Positions 1-6,952 of a stretch of 7,165 nucleotides of DNA are shown piece after piece. The notes under the pieces were generated by a model. That model did not search any database. It worked only from the letters and a program-made list of their open reading frames with translations, and was not told where the DNA came from. Position 1 is the first letter of the stretch, and every line of letters starts with the position of its first letter. Source of the DNA: Planctomycetota bacterium (GTDB lineage Bacteria; Planctomycetota; Phycisphaerae; Sedimentisphaerales; SG8-4); the NCBI GenBank assembly GCA_030607345.1, contig JAUWKC010000083.1:1-7165 (forward strand), given 5' to 3'. A program made the position numbers and the translations under genes.

Positions 1-9
1 TCGATTGTC

Positions 10-24
10 TGCTGACGTTCAGCA
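10..24. repeat. Short perfect inverted repeat at the left edge
   Basis: TGCTGA and TCAGCA form a 6-bp stem around a 3-base loop (CGT). No T-run follows on either strand, so it is not a convincing intrinsic terminator. It may belong to the end of a gene outside the window. Nothing else is recognisable in positions 1-58. Confidence 0.3.
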
Positions 25-58
25 ATAGCATATAGCGAAAAACGCAAAATGAGAAACG

Positions 59-120
59 AAAAAAACACCGCCATTACGTACTTGTCAGTCGTCTTTTGTC
101 GCACGACGGCAGTTACTGCC
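59..120 (-). terminator. Probable terminator of the GH95 gene
   Basis: Read on the minus strand just after the GH95 stop codon, ACTGCC (113-108) can pair with GGCGGT (74-69, one G-U pair). An inner GTCGT/ACGAC stem (107-103 with 92-88) lies inside that loop, and seven T residues follow at 65-59. The outer loop is long and the stems are short, so this is a moderate rather than strong terminator. An overlapping perfect repeat, GGCAGT-T-ACTGCC (108-120), covers the end of the gene. Confidence 0.4.
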
Positions 121-2609
121 TACCGTTGGGATTTCACGGGCGACAGGACATAGCTTCGGCCCGGCTTTGTTTCGAATTTAATAACACCTTCCTTACGCCC
201 GGCGGTCTCAACTGGTTCGGCATTGCATACAACCTGTATTGGCAGCGGCCCACCGGTTCGGACGGCGCAGTCGCCGCCTTGTGTGGAGAGAATCTCAGCT
301 TTTATCAGCACGCCGTGCCTCCAGGCGATATCCACCTCGAAGCCGCCCCGTGCCCGCAGACCCTTTACCGAGCCGGTGGGCCAGGCTTCCGGCAGGGCCG
401 GCAGCAGGTGAATTTTGTCCAGGTGTGACTGCAAAAGCATCTCTGCGATGCCCGCCAGTCCGCCGAAGTTGCCGTCTATCTGAAAAGGCGGCCCGTCGTC
501 GAAAAGGTTGGGCAGCGTCCGCTCTTTGATAAGGTCGCCGAGGCTCTCGTAAGCGAATTCGGATTCCAGCAGCCTTGCCCAGCAGCAGATTTTCCAGGCG
601 TGCGACCAGCCGAAGCCGCCTTGGCGGCCCCTCATCAGCAGGGACTTTTTCGCGGCCTGGGCAAGTTTCGGTGTGGTCAGCGGCGAAATCAGGCTTCCGG
701 GGTACAGGCCGAACATATGCGAGATATGGCGGTGGTGGTCTTCGGGGCGGTCCCAGTCTTCGACCCATTCCTGCAGTTGACCGTATTTCCCGATTTGTAT
801 CGGCGGCAGACGCTTGAGCGCCATCTGCAGCTTTTTGCGGAACTCCTCGTCGACGCCGAGTATCTTCGAGGCCTCTATACAGCCGTTAAATAGATAGTTG
901 ATTATTTGAATATCCATTGTCACTGCGTAGCTCTGCCGGGCCTTGACGCCATCGCCTCGCTGGTAGGAATTCTCCGGCGAAGTTGAGGGACAGGTGACCA
1001 GTCGACCCGGAAAGCGTGTGCCGTCAGGAGCCTCGCTCAGAAAATCGAGGATAAACAGAGCTGCCTGTTTCATCAGCGGGTATCCTCTTTGTCGCAGAAA
1101 CTGCCTCTCGCCGGTGAAGTGATAATGCTCCCAGAGGTGTGTGCAGAGCCACGCTGCGCCCATTGGCCAGAGCGTCTTAGGTGTATCAACGGGTGTTGCG
1201 GCCCGCCAGATATCGGTATTATGGTGGGCGACGAAGCCGCGGCAGTTATAGTGGACCTTTGCGGTCCTGCCGCCGGTCGCACTCAAATCCTGTATCAAAT
1301 CAAACAGCGGCTGGTGACACTCCGACAGGTTGCACACTTCGGCAGGCCAGTAATTCATTTCTGCATTGATATTCAGCGTCCATTTACTGCTCCAGGCGGG
1401 CCAGAGGTCTTTGTTCCAGATGCCCTGGAGGTTAGCCGGCTGAGTGCCTGGGCGGGACGAAGAAATCAGCAGGTACCGTACAAACTGAAAGTACAGCGCT
1501 ACCAATTGTGGGTCGTGGCCATCGCCGAATGTATTGATTCGCTCGTCGGTAGGCAGATTTACCTTTTCGCCTCGGCCGAGGTCCAACTGTACGCGGTTGA
1601 ACAGCCGCTGATAGTCGTTGACGTGGTCCGTGCGAAGCTGCCTGTACGACTTCCGGGACGCGTCGGCAATGTATTTCTCGACAAGGGCTGCCGGCTCGCC
1701 GCTGATATCCTCGTAGTTGCGAAAGCTTGTTGCCGCAGCCAGCAGCAGTGTGACTGCGTCGGCATTGCGGACGCGGAGTTTGTCGCCGCTTACTGATACG
1801 GAGCCGCCGGCTGCGATGATGCGCAGGCGGGCCTCAAATTTCATACCGGCTCCGTCGAAGTCGGCGCTCCATGTGCCGCCTCGGCCGACTTGTTCCGGTC
1901 TCTTGCGCCGACCGAGCCGGCCGGTCAATTGAAGCGTGTCGCTCTTGACAGGGCGTGTGACCGTATCCGGCTGGGGGCTGGATATTGACGCGTCGAAGGA
2001 AATCCTGCCCGGTTTGCTGCCGGTCAGTTGAAGGACGATAACCTGGTCGGGATGGCTGGAGAACACCTCGCGGGTGAACCTGGTCTCGCCGATTCGGTAT
2101 CTCACCGATGCAACGGCCCGGTTGAGGTCGAGTTCTCTTCGGTATTCGGCGACGTCGTCATGGTCGGGAAAAGCAAGGTAAAGGTCCGCCAGCGGCTGAT
2201 AAGCGTGCAGCTTTATGGGGTCTCCCATCATGTGCTGGCCCATAAGCTCCTGGGCCTGGTCGGCCTTGCCCTCGAAGATAAGCTGCCGCACCTGAGGCAG
2301 ATATTCGGCGGCGCCCTCTACAGTGTAATCGTGGGGCGCTCCGGACCAGAGGGTGTCCTCGTTTAGCTGGAGTCTTTCGGTCTTGAGGCCGCCGAAGACC
2401 ATCGCACCGAGCCTGCCGTTGCCGATGGGCAGGGCCTCGGTCCACTGCTGAGCGCCTCGGCCGTACCAGAGCACCAGGTTCTCGTTGTGTGTTTCGAGGG
2501 CCTGTTGTCGATGTGGCAGGCGGCCATCAGGGCTGCACGAGGCAAGAGCCAGGCCGATAAGACCAAGGCAAGCGAAAAATGCATCTCTGGTTTTTGTTTT
2601 ATTTCGCAT
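120..2609 (-). CDS. GH95 family alpha-L-fucosidase, predicted lipoprotein
   Basis: An 829-residue glycoside hydrolase of family 95. Known members are inverting enzymes that remove terminal alpha-1,2-L-fucose, and a few act on alpha-L-galactose. The N-terminus is a lipoprotein signal: a basic start, a hydrophobic stretch at about 11-24 and a lipobox L22-A-S-C25, with Ser at +2, which would favour export beyond the inner membrane. The N-terminal family motif is at 57-90 ([18 protein letters not shown], then NEDTLWSG). The catalytic positions known from the family all appear present: the Asn pair N413/N415 in [14 protein letters not shown]546 in SPENS and D712 in QIDGNFGG. Length is normal and the frame is intact. 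An AAAAGGAGG ribosome site eight bases upstream supports the ATG. It lies 55 bases after trxB on the same strand with no clear terminator between, so the two may share a transcript. Natural substrate (algal fucan, plant xyloglucan or host glycan) cannot be told from sequence. Confidence 0.93.
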   Translation of the reverse strand: MRNKTKTRDAFFACLGLIGLALASCSPDGRLPHRQQALETHNENLVLWYGRGAQQWTEALPIGNGRLGAMVFGGLKTERLQLNEDTLWSGAPHDYTVEGAAEYLPQVRQLIFEGKADQAQELMGQHMMGDPIKLHAYQPLADLYLAFPDHDDVAEYRRELDLNRAVASVRYRIGETRFTREVFSSHPDQVIVLQLTGSKPGRISFDASISSPQPDTVTRPVKSDTLQLTGRLGRRKRPEQVGRGGTWSADFDGAGMKFEARLRIIAAGGSVSVSGDKLRVRNADAVTLLLAAATSFRNYEDISGEPAALVEKYIADASRKSYRQLRTDHVNDYQRLFNRVQLDLGRGEKVNLPTDERINTFGDGHDPQLVALYFQFVRYLLISSSRPGTQPANLQGIWNKDLWPAWSSKWTLNINAEMNYWPAEVCNLSECHQPLFDLIQDLSATGGRTAKVHYNCRGFVAHHNTDIWRAATPVDTPKTLWPMGAAWLCTHLWEHYHFTGERQFLRQRGYPLMKQAALFILDFLSEAPDGTRFPGRLVTCPSTSPENSYQRGDGVKARQSYAVTMDIQIINYLFNGCIEASKILGVDEEFRKKLQMALKRLPPIQIGKYGQLQEWVEDWDRPEDHHRHISHMFGLYPGSLISPLTTPKLAQAAKKSLLMRGRQGGFGWSHAWKICCWARLLESEFAYESLGDLIKERTLPNLFDDGPPFQIDGNFGGLAGIAEMLLQSHLDKIHLLPALPEAWPTGSVKGLRARGGFEVDIAWRHGVLIKAEILSTQGGDCAVRTGGPLPIQVVCNAEPVETAGRKEGVIKFETKPGRSYVLSPVKSQR

Positions 2610-2617
2610 TGGCTCTG

Positions 2618-2626
2618 CCTCCTTTT
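2618..2626 (-). promoter_or_regulatory. Strong ribosome binding site of the GH95 gene
   Basis: AAAAGGAGG on the minus strand ends eight bases before the ATG at 2609. It fixes the start codon and keeps the full lipoprotein signal peptide in the protein. The rest of the trxB-GH95 gap shows only a weak GC-rich fold (about 2644-2664) without a T-run. Confidence 0.75.
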
Positions 2627-2664
2627 AAGGCGGACTGATTTATCCCGGCCGGGGCCTTCGCCGG

Positions 2665-3660
2665 TTACCATCCGCCCGGCTGGAGCAAATCGCTGACCGG
2701 CTCGTTCCACCAGTTGGGGTCTCTGAAATACTGCTTTGTCATCATAGCCGCGGTGACGCCGTCACCGACTGCGGTGGCGAGCTGCATTGCGGCTCCGACT
2801 CTGCAGTCGCCGGCCACGAACACGCCGCCGACATTTGTCCGAAGACAGCCGCAGTCACACTTGATAAAGCCGTTCTCTGTAAGCTGAACGAAGCCCTTGA
2901 GAAACCCGGTATTGGGGACCATTCCGACGAAGATGAAAACGCCGTCACAGGCGAAGTCTTCCTCGTCGCTGGTTTTTACGTTCCTGAGTTTGACGGACTC
3001 GACCCTGTCTTTTCCCTGAATTGCGACTGCAACGGTGCTGTACTTGATGTTCAGGTTGGAGTTCGGCTGGTTTGCTTTGTCGACAAGTTCTTCGACGAGG
3101 ACCTTTGTCGCTCTGAATTCGTCCCTTCGGTGTATGATGGTGACGCTGGCCGCGAACTTTGTCAGGTGGAGCGTTTCTTCGAGGGCGGTATTTCCCCCGC
3201 CGACGGCCAGTACGCATTTGTCTTTGAAAAACGGAGCGTCACAGGTTCCGCAGTAACTTACCCCCGCGCCGGCGTTTCGGAATTCCTCTTCACCGGGGAC
3301 GCCGAGTTTGCGGTAATCGCTTCCCGGCGCCAGGATGACGACCCCTGCGGTGAAGGTTTTGTCGCTACAGTGCACGCGGATGTCGCCGTTTTCGAGTTTT
3401 TGCAGCCTGGTTACCTCGCAGCCGTTTTCTATTTCTGCCCCGAAGCTCTCAGCCTGTTTTTGCATTCGTTGGATGAGCTCTGCGCCACCGATGCGCTCGA
3501 TACCGAGATAGTTTTCGATTCTGTCGGTGTTGATGATTTGTCCTCCCGGCATAAACTTTTCGACTATCAGGGTTTTCAACCTGTCCCTGGAGGTGTAAAG
3601 TGCCGCCGCCAGCCCGGCAGGGCCTGCGCCGATTATTATGCAGTCATACTTTTCAGCCAT
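2665..3660 (-). CDS. trxB: Thioredoxin reductase (NADPH, FAD)
   Basis: A 331-residue flavoprotein disulfide reductase that passes electrons from NADPH through FAD to thioredoxin in the cytoplasm. The FAD-binding GAGPAG is at 11-16, the redox-active pair at C137-G-T-C140, the NADPH-domain glycine motif GGGNTA at 154-159, and HRRDEFRA at 177-184, whose arginines recognise the NADPH 2'-phosphate in known enzymes. The second FAD motif, GVFVAGD, is at 279-285. Length fits the low-molecular-weight bacterial class. Two features are unusual. A CDCGC cluster (C268, C270, C272) sits where most homologues have no cysteines, and the usual Arg-Gln before the ATA-GDG segment reads Met-Gln (292-293). These leave open a TrxR-like relative with another disulfide or electron partner. 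The start is ATG with a weak AAAGG site nine bases upstream. Confidence 0.93.
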   Translation of the reverse strand: MAEKYDCIIIGAGPAGLAAALYTSRDRLKTLIVEKFMPGGQIINTDRIENYLGIERIGGAELIQRMQKQAESFGAEIENGCEVTRLQKLENGDIRVHCSDKTFTAGVVILAPGSDYRKLGVPGEEEFRNAGAGVSYCGTCDAPFFKDKCVLAVGGGNTALEETLHLTKFAASVTIIHRRDEFRATKVLVEELVDKANQPNSNLNIKYSTVAVAIQGKDRVESVKLRNVKTSDEEDFACDGVFIFVGMVPNTGFLKGFVQLTENGFIKCDCGCLRTNVGGVFVAGDCRVGAAMQLATAVGDGVTAAMMTKQYFRDPNWWNEPVSDLLQPGGW

Positions 3661-3702
3661 TGCTAATACCTTTCAACATAGCACAGAACCAGCAGCTTTC
3701 TT

Positions 3703-3846
3703 TCAATACTTCGAACCTTCTTCGAATATCTTATCGCTTTGCAGAATATAGCCCGCCCGTTCGGCGATAAGAATGCCCGGGGCCAGCAGGCCGAACAGCG
3801 CTATTTTATCGGCCTCATATTTTCTTATTCTGTGGGCAGGGACCAT
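3703..3846 (-). CDS. Possible small protein, 47 residues, unknown
   Basis: A minus-strand ORF ending 42 bases before trxB. From the ATG at 3846 it encodes 47 residues beginning MVPAHRIRKYEADKIALFG, followed by a hydrophobic stretch LLAPGILIA and a charged end (SDKIFEEGSKY). The same frame is open upstream to a GTG at 3924, giving 73 residues. Codons in the second half (GCC, CCG, GGC, ATC, CTG) look like those of neighbouring genes, which is the only support. There is no good ribosome site before the ATG and I recognise no family. It may instead be a decayed gene end or untranslated leader of trxB. Confidence 0.28.
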   Translation of the reverse strand: MVPAHRIRKYEADKIALFGLLAPGILIAERAGYILQSDKIFEEGSKY

Positions 3847-3935
3847 ATATCTGCAGATGATACCTGCCTTCGGGCGAATTTGCAACCGGCCGCTCGAATT
3901 GTGACCGTCATCCGCAGAAAGCACAAATTTAACCT

Positions 3936-3947
3936 AAAACCGGTTTT
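3936..3947. promoter_or_regulatory. 12-bp perfect palindrome, possible operator
   Basis: AAAACCGGTTTT is a perfect palindrome 41 bases before the PilZ start, in the gap between divergent genes. Its size and symmetry suit a dimeric regulator. It overlaps the candidate -35 of the PilZ gene, so a bound protein there could block transcription. Operator function is inference. Confidence 0.35.
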
Positions 3948-3973
3948 GCTTATTGCCGAAGTAATACTATTAT
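3946..3973 (+). promoter_or_regulatory. Candidate sigma-70 promoter of the PilZ gene
   Basis: TTGCTT (3946-3951), a 16-base spacer and TATTAT (3968-3973) give a weak sigma-70-like promoter in an A/T-rich stretch. Transcription would begin only about nine bases before the start codon, within or next to the AAAGGAAG ribosome site, which is unusually close. The real promoter may therefore lie upstream. Confidence 0.28.
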
Positions 3974-3988
3974 TTAGAAAGGAAGTGT

Positions 3989-4981
3989 ATGCAGTCTCTG
4001 TCCGGTATCTTTAAGAAGGTCCTGATAAACTGGCCCGGCAGGATTCTCAAGGCAGCATTTCGGGGCCTGTTTGGAATGGATTTCTTCGAATTCTGCGGCC
4101 GCGGCGAACGTGAGGTGATTTCAAGGCGTATCGCCACCGGGGGGGTAGATATGAACGAAGTGGCAATGCTCGAGGGTGCCGAGCCCAGGACTATCCTGCA
4201 AAAGATGGTCGACAAGCAAGTTGTGGGAATCATGTCATATTTGTCCAGGGGCAAGTGGCACGTTGCCAAGATTCAGTTGGCTGAGCTTGGGGCCTGTAAG
4301 GTAGCAGCTCAGTTATTGGCTGCCAAAAAGCCGCACCCGATAAACATAAAGCCCGACCAGCCCGTAGGCATATCTCTTAAGTACGGCTACGGCAAATTCA
4401 TTTTCGAGACGAAGGTAATGGCTCTTGAGCCTTCGCCGGACGCCACGAGCGGCGGAACGATAGTCCTGTCGCTTCCGGACCGTATTGAGATAGTGCAACG
4501 GCGGGCGTTCTTCCGCGTCGATGTGCCCGAGTCGCTGAAGGTCGAGTCGCTGATTTGGCACCGTAAACAACAGGACGGCGAAAGTGCAGGACTAAGCGGC
4601 AGTGCCGAATCACCCGGCGAGGCAGATGTCTCCGGCGGGCGGTATTGTCGGGGCCGGTTGGTTGACATTTCGGCCGGCGGGACCCAGATTGCCGTTGACG
4701 CAGTTCAAGGACAGGACTTCAAGGTCGGACAGTTCTTAGGGGTTCGGTTCACGCCTATGCCCTACGAAAGGCCGCTGATGTTCAACGTGCAAGTCAGGAA
4801 CGTTCTACCGACGGCTGACGGCACGAATCTCTGTCTTGGTCTTCAAATCGTTGGTCTCGAGGCGAGTCTCGAAGGGCGCGAGGTCCTGTCGCGGCTTGTT
4901 GGAGTTGTAGAGCAGTATTATCAACTGAGTCGCGGCAGCGCCAAGCAGCAGGACTTCCACAAAAGCCCCCGCGTAGTGTAG
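3989..4981 (+). CDS. PilZ-domain c-di-GMP binding protein, YcgR-like
   Basis: A 330-residue predicted cytoplasmic protein. The C-terminal PilZ domain (about 170-310) keeps both c-di-GMP binding motifs: the RxxxR box as R172-AFF-R176 and the DxSxxG box as D226-I-S228-A-G-G231. The part before it (about 118-168, including GISLKYGYGKFIFETKV) resembles the beta-barrel domain that precedes PilZ in YcgR-type flagellar brakes. Residues 1-110 are basic and helix-rich at the start and match nothing I recognise. A Ser/Gly/Glu-rich insert (about 191-217) separates the two binding motifs and is probably a flexible loop. Start support: an AAAGGAAG site just before the ATG. The gene stands alone, divergent from trxB and convergent with pssA, so the neighbours do not name its target (motility, polysaccharide or another output). 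A run of seven G (4139-4145) lies in the coding region, a site prone to slippage or sequencing error, but the frame is intact here. Confidence 0.85.
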   Translation: MQSLSGIFKKVLINWPGRILKAAFRGLFGMDFFEFCGRGEREVISRRIATGGVDMNEVAMLEGAEPRTILQKMVDKQVVGIMSYLSRGKWHVAKIQLAELGACKVAAQLLAAKKPHPINIKPDQPVGISLKYGYGKFIFETKVMALEPSPDATSGGTIVLSLPDRIEIVQRRAFFRVDVPESLKVESLIWHRKQQDGESAGLSGSAESPGEADVSGGRYCRGRLVDISAGGTQIAVDAVQGQDFKVGQFLGVRFTPMPYERPLMFNVQVRNVLPTADGTNLCLGLQIVGLEASLEGREVLSRLVGVVEQYYQLSRGSAKQQDFHKSPRVV

Positions 4982-5066
4982 CTGTCGGGACCGGACCTGC
5001 CAGGCGTTTTCTCCGGCGCAGCTCTTTTGCCTCGCACATCAGATGTCAATATTCCGCGAATGATAA

Positions 5067-5098
5067 CGCCGACTGTGTGAGCTTTCTGCACAGTGGCG
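5067..5098. terminator. Hairpin between the convergent PilZ and pssA genes
   Basis: CGCC (5067-5070) plus ACTGTG (5072-5077) pair with CACAGT (5089-5094) plus GGCG (5095-5098), giving 10 bp with one bulged G and an 11-base loop. It begins six bases past the pssA stop and 85 bases past the PilZ stop, so it could end either transcript. Neither side has a real T-run; the minus side reads TTATCATT. Termination is therefore only moderately supported. Confidence 0.4.
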
Positions 5099-5104
5099 GA
5101 AAGG

Positions 5105-6001
5105 CTACTCTGCCAGCTCTGCCGCTCTCAATTGCCGGCGGATGGCAAAGCGAGGCCCGAGGATTCTGTAGTAGAGCCATTTGGCAAATCCGGTTGCCGC
5201 GAAGCCACAGAACATAATCACCAGGGCCGTCTGCCTGCTCCAGATAATCAGGCCGAGGAGCAAGAGAACCTTGATGAAGTGCGCGAAGGGCTTCTTGCCC
5301 CTTATGTACTGGTTAAGCACGTGAGGGTATGTGATTCTGCTGACCATCAGCACGGCCGATGCCAGCGCGGCGAACGGCAGGGCATAGACGATGACGTTGT
5401 CGCATACGCTATAGAGCAGAGTGTCTTTTGTTGTGAACTCTCCTAAGGCCTCTTGGTGGAATATTATCAGGCTGATGACCACACCGGCTGCGGCGGGGCT
5501 CGGCAGGCCCATAAAGCTCATATGCGCCGACTCGTCTTGTTCGTTCTCGACGTTGAACCTGGCCAGACGGATGACGGCGCAGACGATGTATGCCGCGGCC
5601 GCCAGCCAGATAAAGCGCCGCAGGAAAGCTGCGCCGCCGGGATAAAGCTCGGCAAGGGCGACTAATTTGTATTCGAGCATTCTGAGCATGATAAATGCCG
5701 GCGCCACGCCGAAGCTGATTACATCGCACAGGCTGTCGAGCTGCCCGCCGAAGCTGGAGGTGTTGTGGCTCATACGAGCGAGCCGGCCGTCGAGCATGTC
5801 GGCAATCATTGCCAATACAATCAGGTAGCCGGCCAATGCGAACGCTTTCTTGTCGCTCCCGGCGGCAGCGATGGCGGCAAAGCCACATACGCCGTTAAGA
5901 AGGGTCACCAGCGACGGGAAAATTGTAACAGACCTCAGCCTTTGCTTTCGGACGCGCCGCAGCAATTTTTCACCGGCTCGCCGTGTTTTTGTTCTGGGCA
6001 T
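5105..6001 (-). CDS. pssA: CDP-diacylglycerol--serine O-phosphatidyltransferase
   Basis: A 298-residue integral membrane enzyme that joins CDP-diacylglycerol and L-serine to give phosphatidylserine and CMP. The full CDP-alcohol phosphotransferase signature is visible: D68-xx-D71-G72-xx-A75-R76, eight residues, G85-xxx-D89-xxx-D93. These aspartates bind the metal ions and CDP in the family. Several membrane segments are clear (roughly 26-46, 54-70, 95-110, 128-146, 170-182, 203-220, 243-266). The basic N-terminus (about 1-23) and a basic tail past 280 should face the cytoplasm. It is the membrane (type II) synthase, not the phospholipase-D-like E. coli type, and slightly longer than many relatives. 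The ATG overlaps the psd stop in TAATG, so translation is probably coupled. Together the pair completes synthesis of phosphatidylethanolamine. Confidence 0.93.
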   Translation of the reverse strand: MPRTKTRRAGEKLLRRVRKQRLRSVTIFPSLVTLLNGVCGFAAIAAAGSDKKAFALAGYLIVLAMIADMLDGRLARMSHNTSSFGGQLDSLCDVISFGVAPAFIMLRMLEYKLVALAELYPGGAAFLRRFIWLAAAAYIVCAVIRLARFNVENEQDESAHMSFMGLPSPAAAGVVISLIIFHQEALGEFTTKDTLLYSVCDNVIVYALPFAALASAVLMVSRITYPHVLNQYIRGKKPFAHFIKVLLLLGLIIWSRQTALVIMFCGFAATGFAKWLYYRILGPRFAIRRQLRAAELAE

Positions 6002-6690
6002 TATTCGTACCTTACAACGGCCGAAAGCCCGGCCTTGACCTTATCACCCACCTTGACAAGACACTTTGCATTGTTACCTGCCGGCAGGTAGATTTCTGTT
6101 CCCGAGCCGAACTTTATCATCCCAAATCTCTCACCGGCGGTCAAGCTTTGCCCCGGCTTTGCAGTCCAGACAATCCTTCTTGCGATGGCCCCGCTTATTT
6201 GTCGGACGATGAGCTTGTCGTTGGGCCGGTCGGTTCTTGTCAGCCAGAGGTCGTTCGATTCGTTGACCCGTGCAGACTCGGGATTCATTGCATTTTTGAA
6301 TTTGCCGGGCCGATAGGTGATTTTTTCGACCGTAACGCCGCAGGGCGCACGGTTGATATGGACGTCAAAAATGCTCAAAAAAATGGTGATTCTAAGGGCC
6401 TTGGCTCCGATAAACTCGTCTTCCTGGACCTCTTCAACGCCGATTATCTTCCCGTCGGCCGGCGCCAGCAGTACGTTTCTATCCGATGGGACAGCCCTTT
6501 CCGGGTCCCGAAAGAATGCCAGGACCCATACGAAAACCGCTGCCAGCGTTACCGCGAGGGCGTAAACGGCCCAGGCGCCCAGCCAGAGCGGAGCTGCCAG
6601 CAGACAAACAAGCATTGCCGCCAGCACGCCGGCGGGCAGAAGCACCACCTGCGGCCAGCCAAATTTGGTCAGCGGGACTCTCATCTGCAA
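6001..6690 (-). CDS. psd: Phosphatidylserine decarboxylase proenzyme
   Basis: A 229-residue proenzyme of the short bacterial class that removes CO2 from phosphatidylserine to make phosphatidylethanolamine. It cleaves itself between G195 and S196 in FGSGTEIYLP, giving a beta chain of about 195 residues and a 34-residue alpha chain whose new N-terminus is the pyruvoyl cofactor. Other family motifs are FFRDPER (59-65), APADG with D79, and VHINRAP with H111; Asp, His and Ser form the self-processing set in the family. Two N-terminal hydrophobic stretches (about 14-33 and 37-59) anchor it in the inner membrane. The start is uncertain: TTG at 6690 has GGGAA nine bases upstream, while ATG at 6684 would give 227 residues with poorer ribosome-site spacing. 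No promoter fits in the 35 bases between the start and the upstream hairpin, so expression probably depends on the ECF-type promoter at 6791-6820 or beyond. Confidence 0.93.
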   Translation of the reverse strand: MQMRVPLTKFGWPQVVLLPAGVLAAMLVCLLAAPLWLGAWAVYALAVTLAAVFVWVLAFFRDPERAVPSDRNVLLAPADGKIIGVEEVQEDEFIGAKALRITIFLSIFDVHINRAPCGVTVEKITYRPGKFKNAMNPESARVNESNDLWLTRTDRPNDKLIVRQISGAIARRIVWTAKPGQSLTAGERFGMIKFGSGTEIYLPAGNNAKCLVKVGDKVKAGLSAVVRYE

Positions 6691-6721
6691 ATATGGTAAT
6701 TCCCGGCGGCTCGACAGGCAA

Positions 6722-6785
6722 TAGAAAAGGCTGATACCTGAAAAAGGCCAGCCTTTCGGAGGAGGTTGTTATGTGGTTTTTGTCT
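6722..6785 (-). ncRNA. Putative ECF-driven small RNA with anti-SD motif, unit 1
   Basis: A predicted transcript of about 60-65 nt on the minus strand, starting near 6785 after an RpoE-like promoter. It carries CATAACA, then CCTCCTCC (6765-6758), and ends in a hairpin with T residues. CCUCCUCC is complementary to strong Shine-Dalgarno sequences, so the RNA could block translation of targets. Rhodobacter CcsR RNAs, which are stress-induced, tandem and carry a CCUCCUCCC motif, are a functional analogy only; I claim no homology. The same stretch could instead be the regulated leader of psd, which begins about 95 bases downstream of the start point. The same DNA read on the plus strand shows GGAGGAGG before an ATG at 6771, but I judge that to be the mirror image of the anti-SD. 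Confidence 0.5.
6726..6756 (-). terminator. Terminator or attenuator hairpin of unit 1, upstream of psd
   Basis: On the minus strand AAAGGCTG (6756-6749) pairs perfectly with CAGCCTTT (6733-6726) around a 15-base loop. The T residues at the stem base continue into TCTATT. The run is short and partly within the stem, so termination may be incomplete, which would allow read-through into psd. Confidence 0.5.
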
Positions 6786-6790
6786 CTATA

Positions 6791-6820
6791 TATTAGAGGC
6801 GCAGAGGCCCAAAAAGTTTC
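6791..6820 (-). promoter_or_regulatory. RpoE-like ECF promoter, unit 1 (P1)
   Basis: On the minus strand: GAAACTT (6820-6814), a 16-base spacer beginning TTTGGGCC, and TCTAATA (6797-6791). This resembles the sigma-E consensus (GAACTT, 16 bases, TCTRA). An A/T-rich stretch just upstream (about 6822-6846) with GAAAATTT and CGTAAAA recurs in unit 2 and may act as an UP element. It points toward psd. Confidence 0.6.
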
Positions 6821-6861
6821 ACGATTTTACGGAAATTTTCGCAAATATCGCCGGCCAGGTG

Positions 6862-6896
6862 AAAAAAGAGCCGACCCAAAGGTAGGAAGGTCGGCT
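6862..6896 (-). terminator. Strong intrinsic terminator of unit 2
   Basis: On the minus strand AGCCGACC (6896-6889) pairs perfectly with GGTCGGCT (6876-6869) around a 12-base loop, followed by C and six T (6867-6862). Stem, loop and T-run are textbook for an intrinsic terminator in this direction. In the plus direction there is no T-run, which supports minus-strand transcription. Confidence 0.72.
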
Positions 6897-6946
6897 ATTT
6901 GGAGGAGGATGACGTTTTCCTGTTATGAGTACTTTCTATCACCTTC
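6862..6946 (-). ncRNA. Putative ECF-driven small RNA with anti-SD motif, unit 2
   Basis: A predicted transcript of about 85 nt on the minus strand, starting near 6946. It has the same order of parts as unit 1: CATAACA (6926-6920), CCTCCTCC (6908-6901), then a strong hairpin and T-run. Between the promoter and hairpin the two units share little except these short blocks, and the hairpins keep their shape but differ in sequence, as expected for functional RNAs rather than a recent duplication. A 15-codon GTG reading frame crosses the motif but lacks a usable ribosome site. Confidence 0.55.
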
Positions 6947-6952
6947 TACCCT

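Noticed and set aside
1089..1796. A 235-codon plus-strand ORF inside the GH95 gene.
   Set aside because: It is antisense to conserved GH95 motifs and has no family signature of its own; a shadow of the GC-rich gene on the other strand. The same applies to the long plus-strand frames opposite trxB (3130-3666) and psd (5983-6699).
2644..2664. GC-rich fold between trxB and the GH95 gene as a possible terminator.
   Set aside because: The stem is short (about 5 bp) and no T-run follows, so read-through is more likely.
3675..3680. An extended -10-like TGCTATGTT upstream of trxB on the minus strand.
   Set aside because: Transcription from it would start after the trxB ribosome site, and no -35 lies at a proper distance.
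3739..4014. A 91-codon plus-strand ORF overlapping the PilZ start.
   Set aside because: It overlaps the well-supported PilZ start and its ribosome site, has no ribosome site of its own, and lies antisense to a more coding-like frame.
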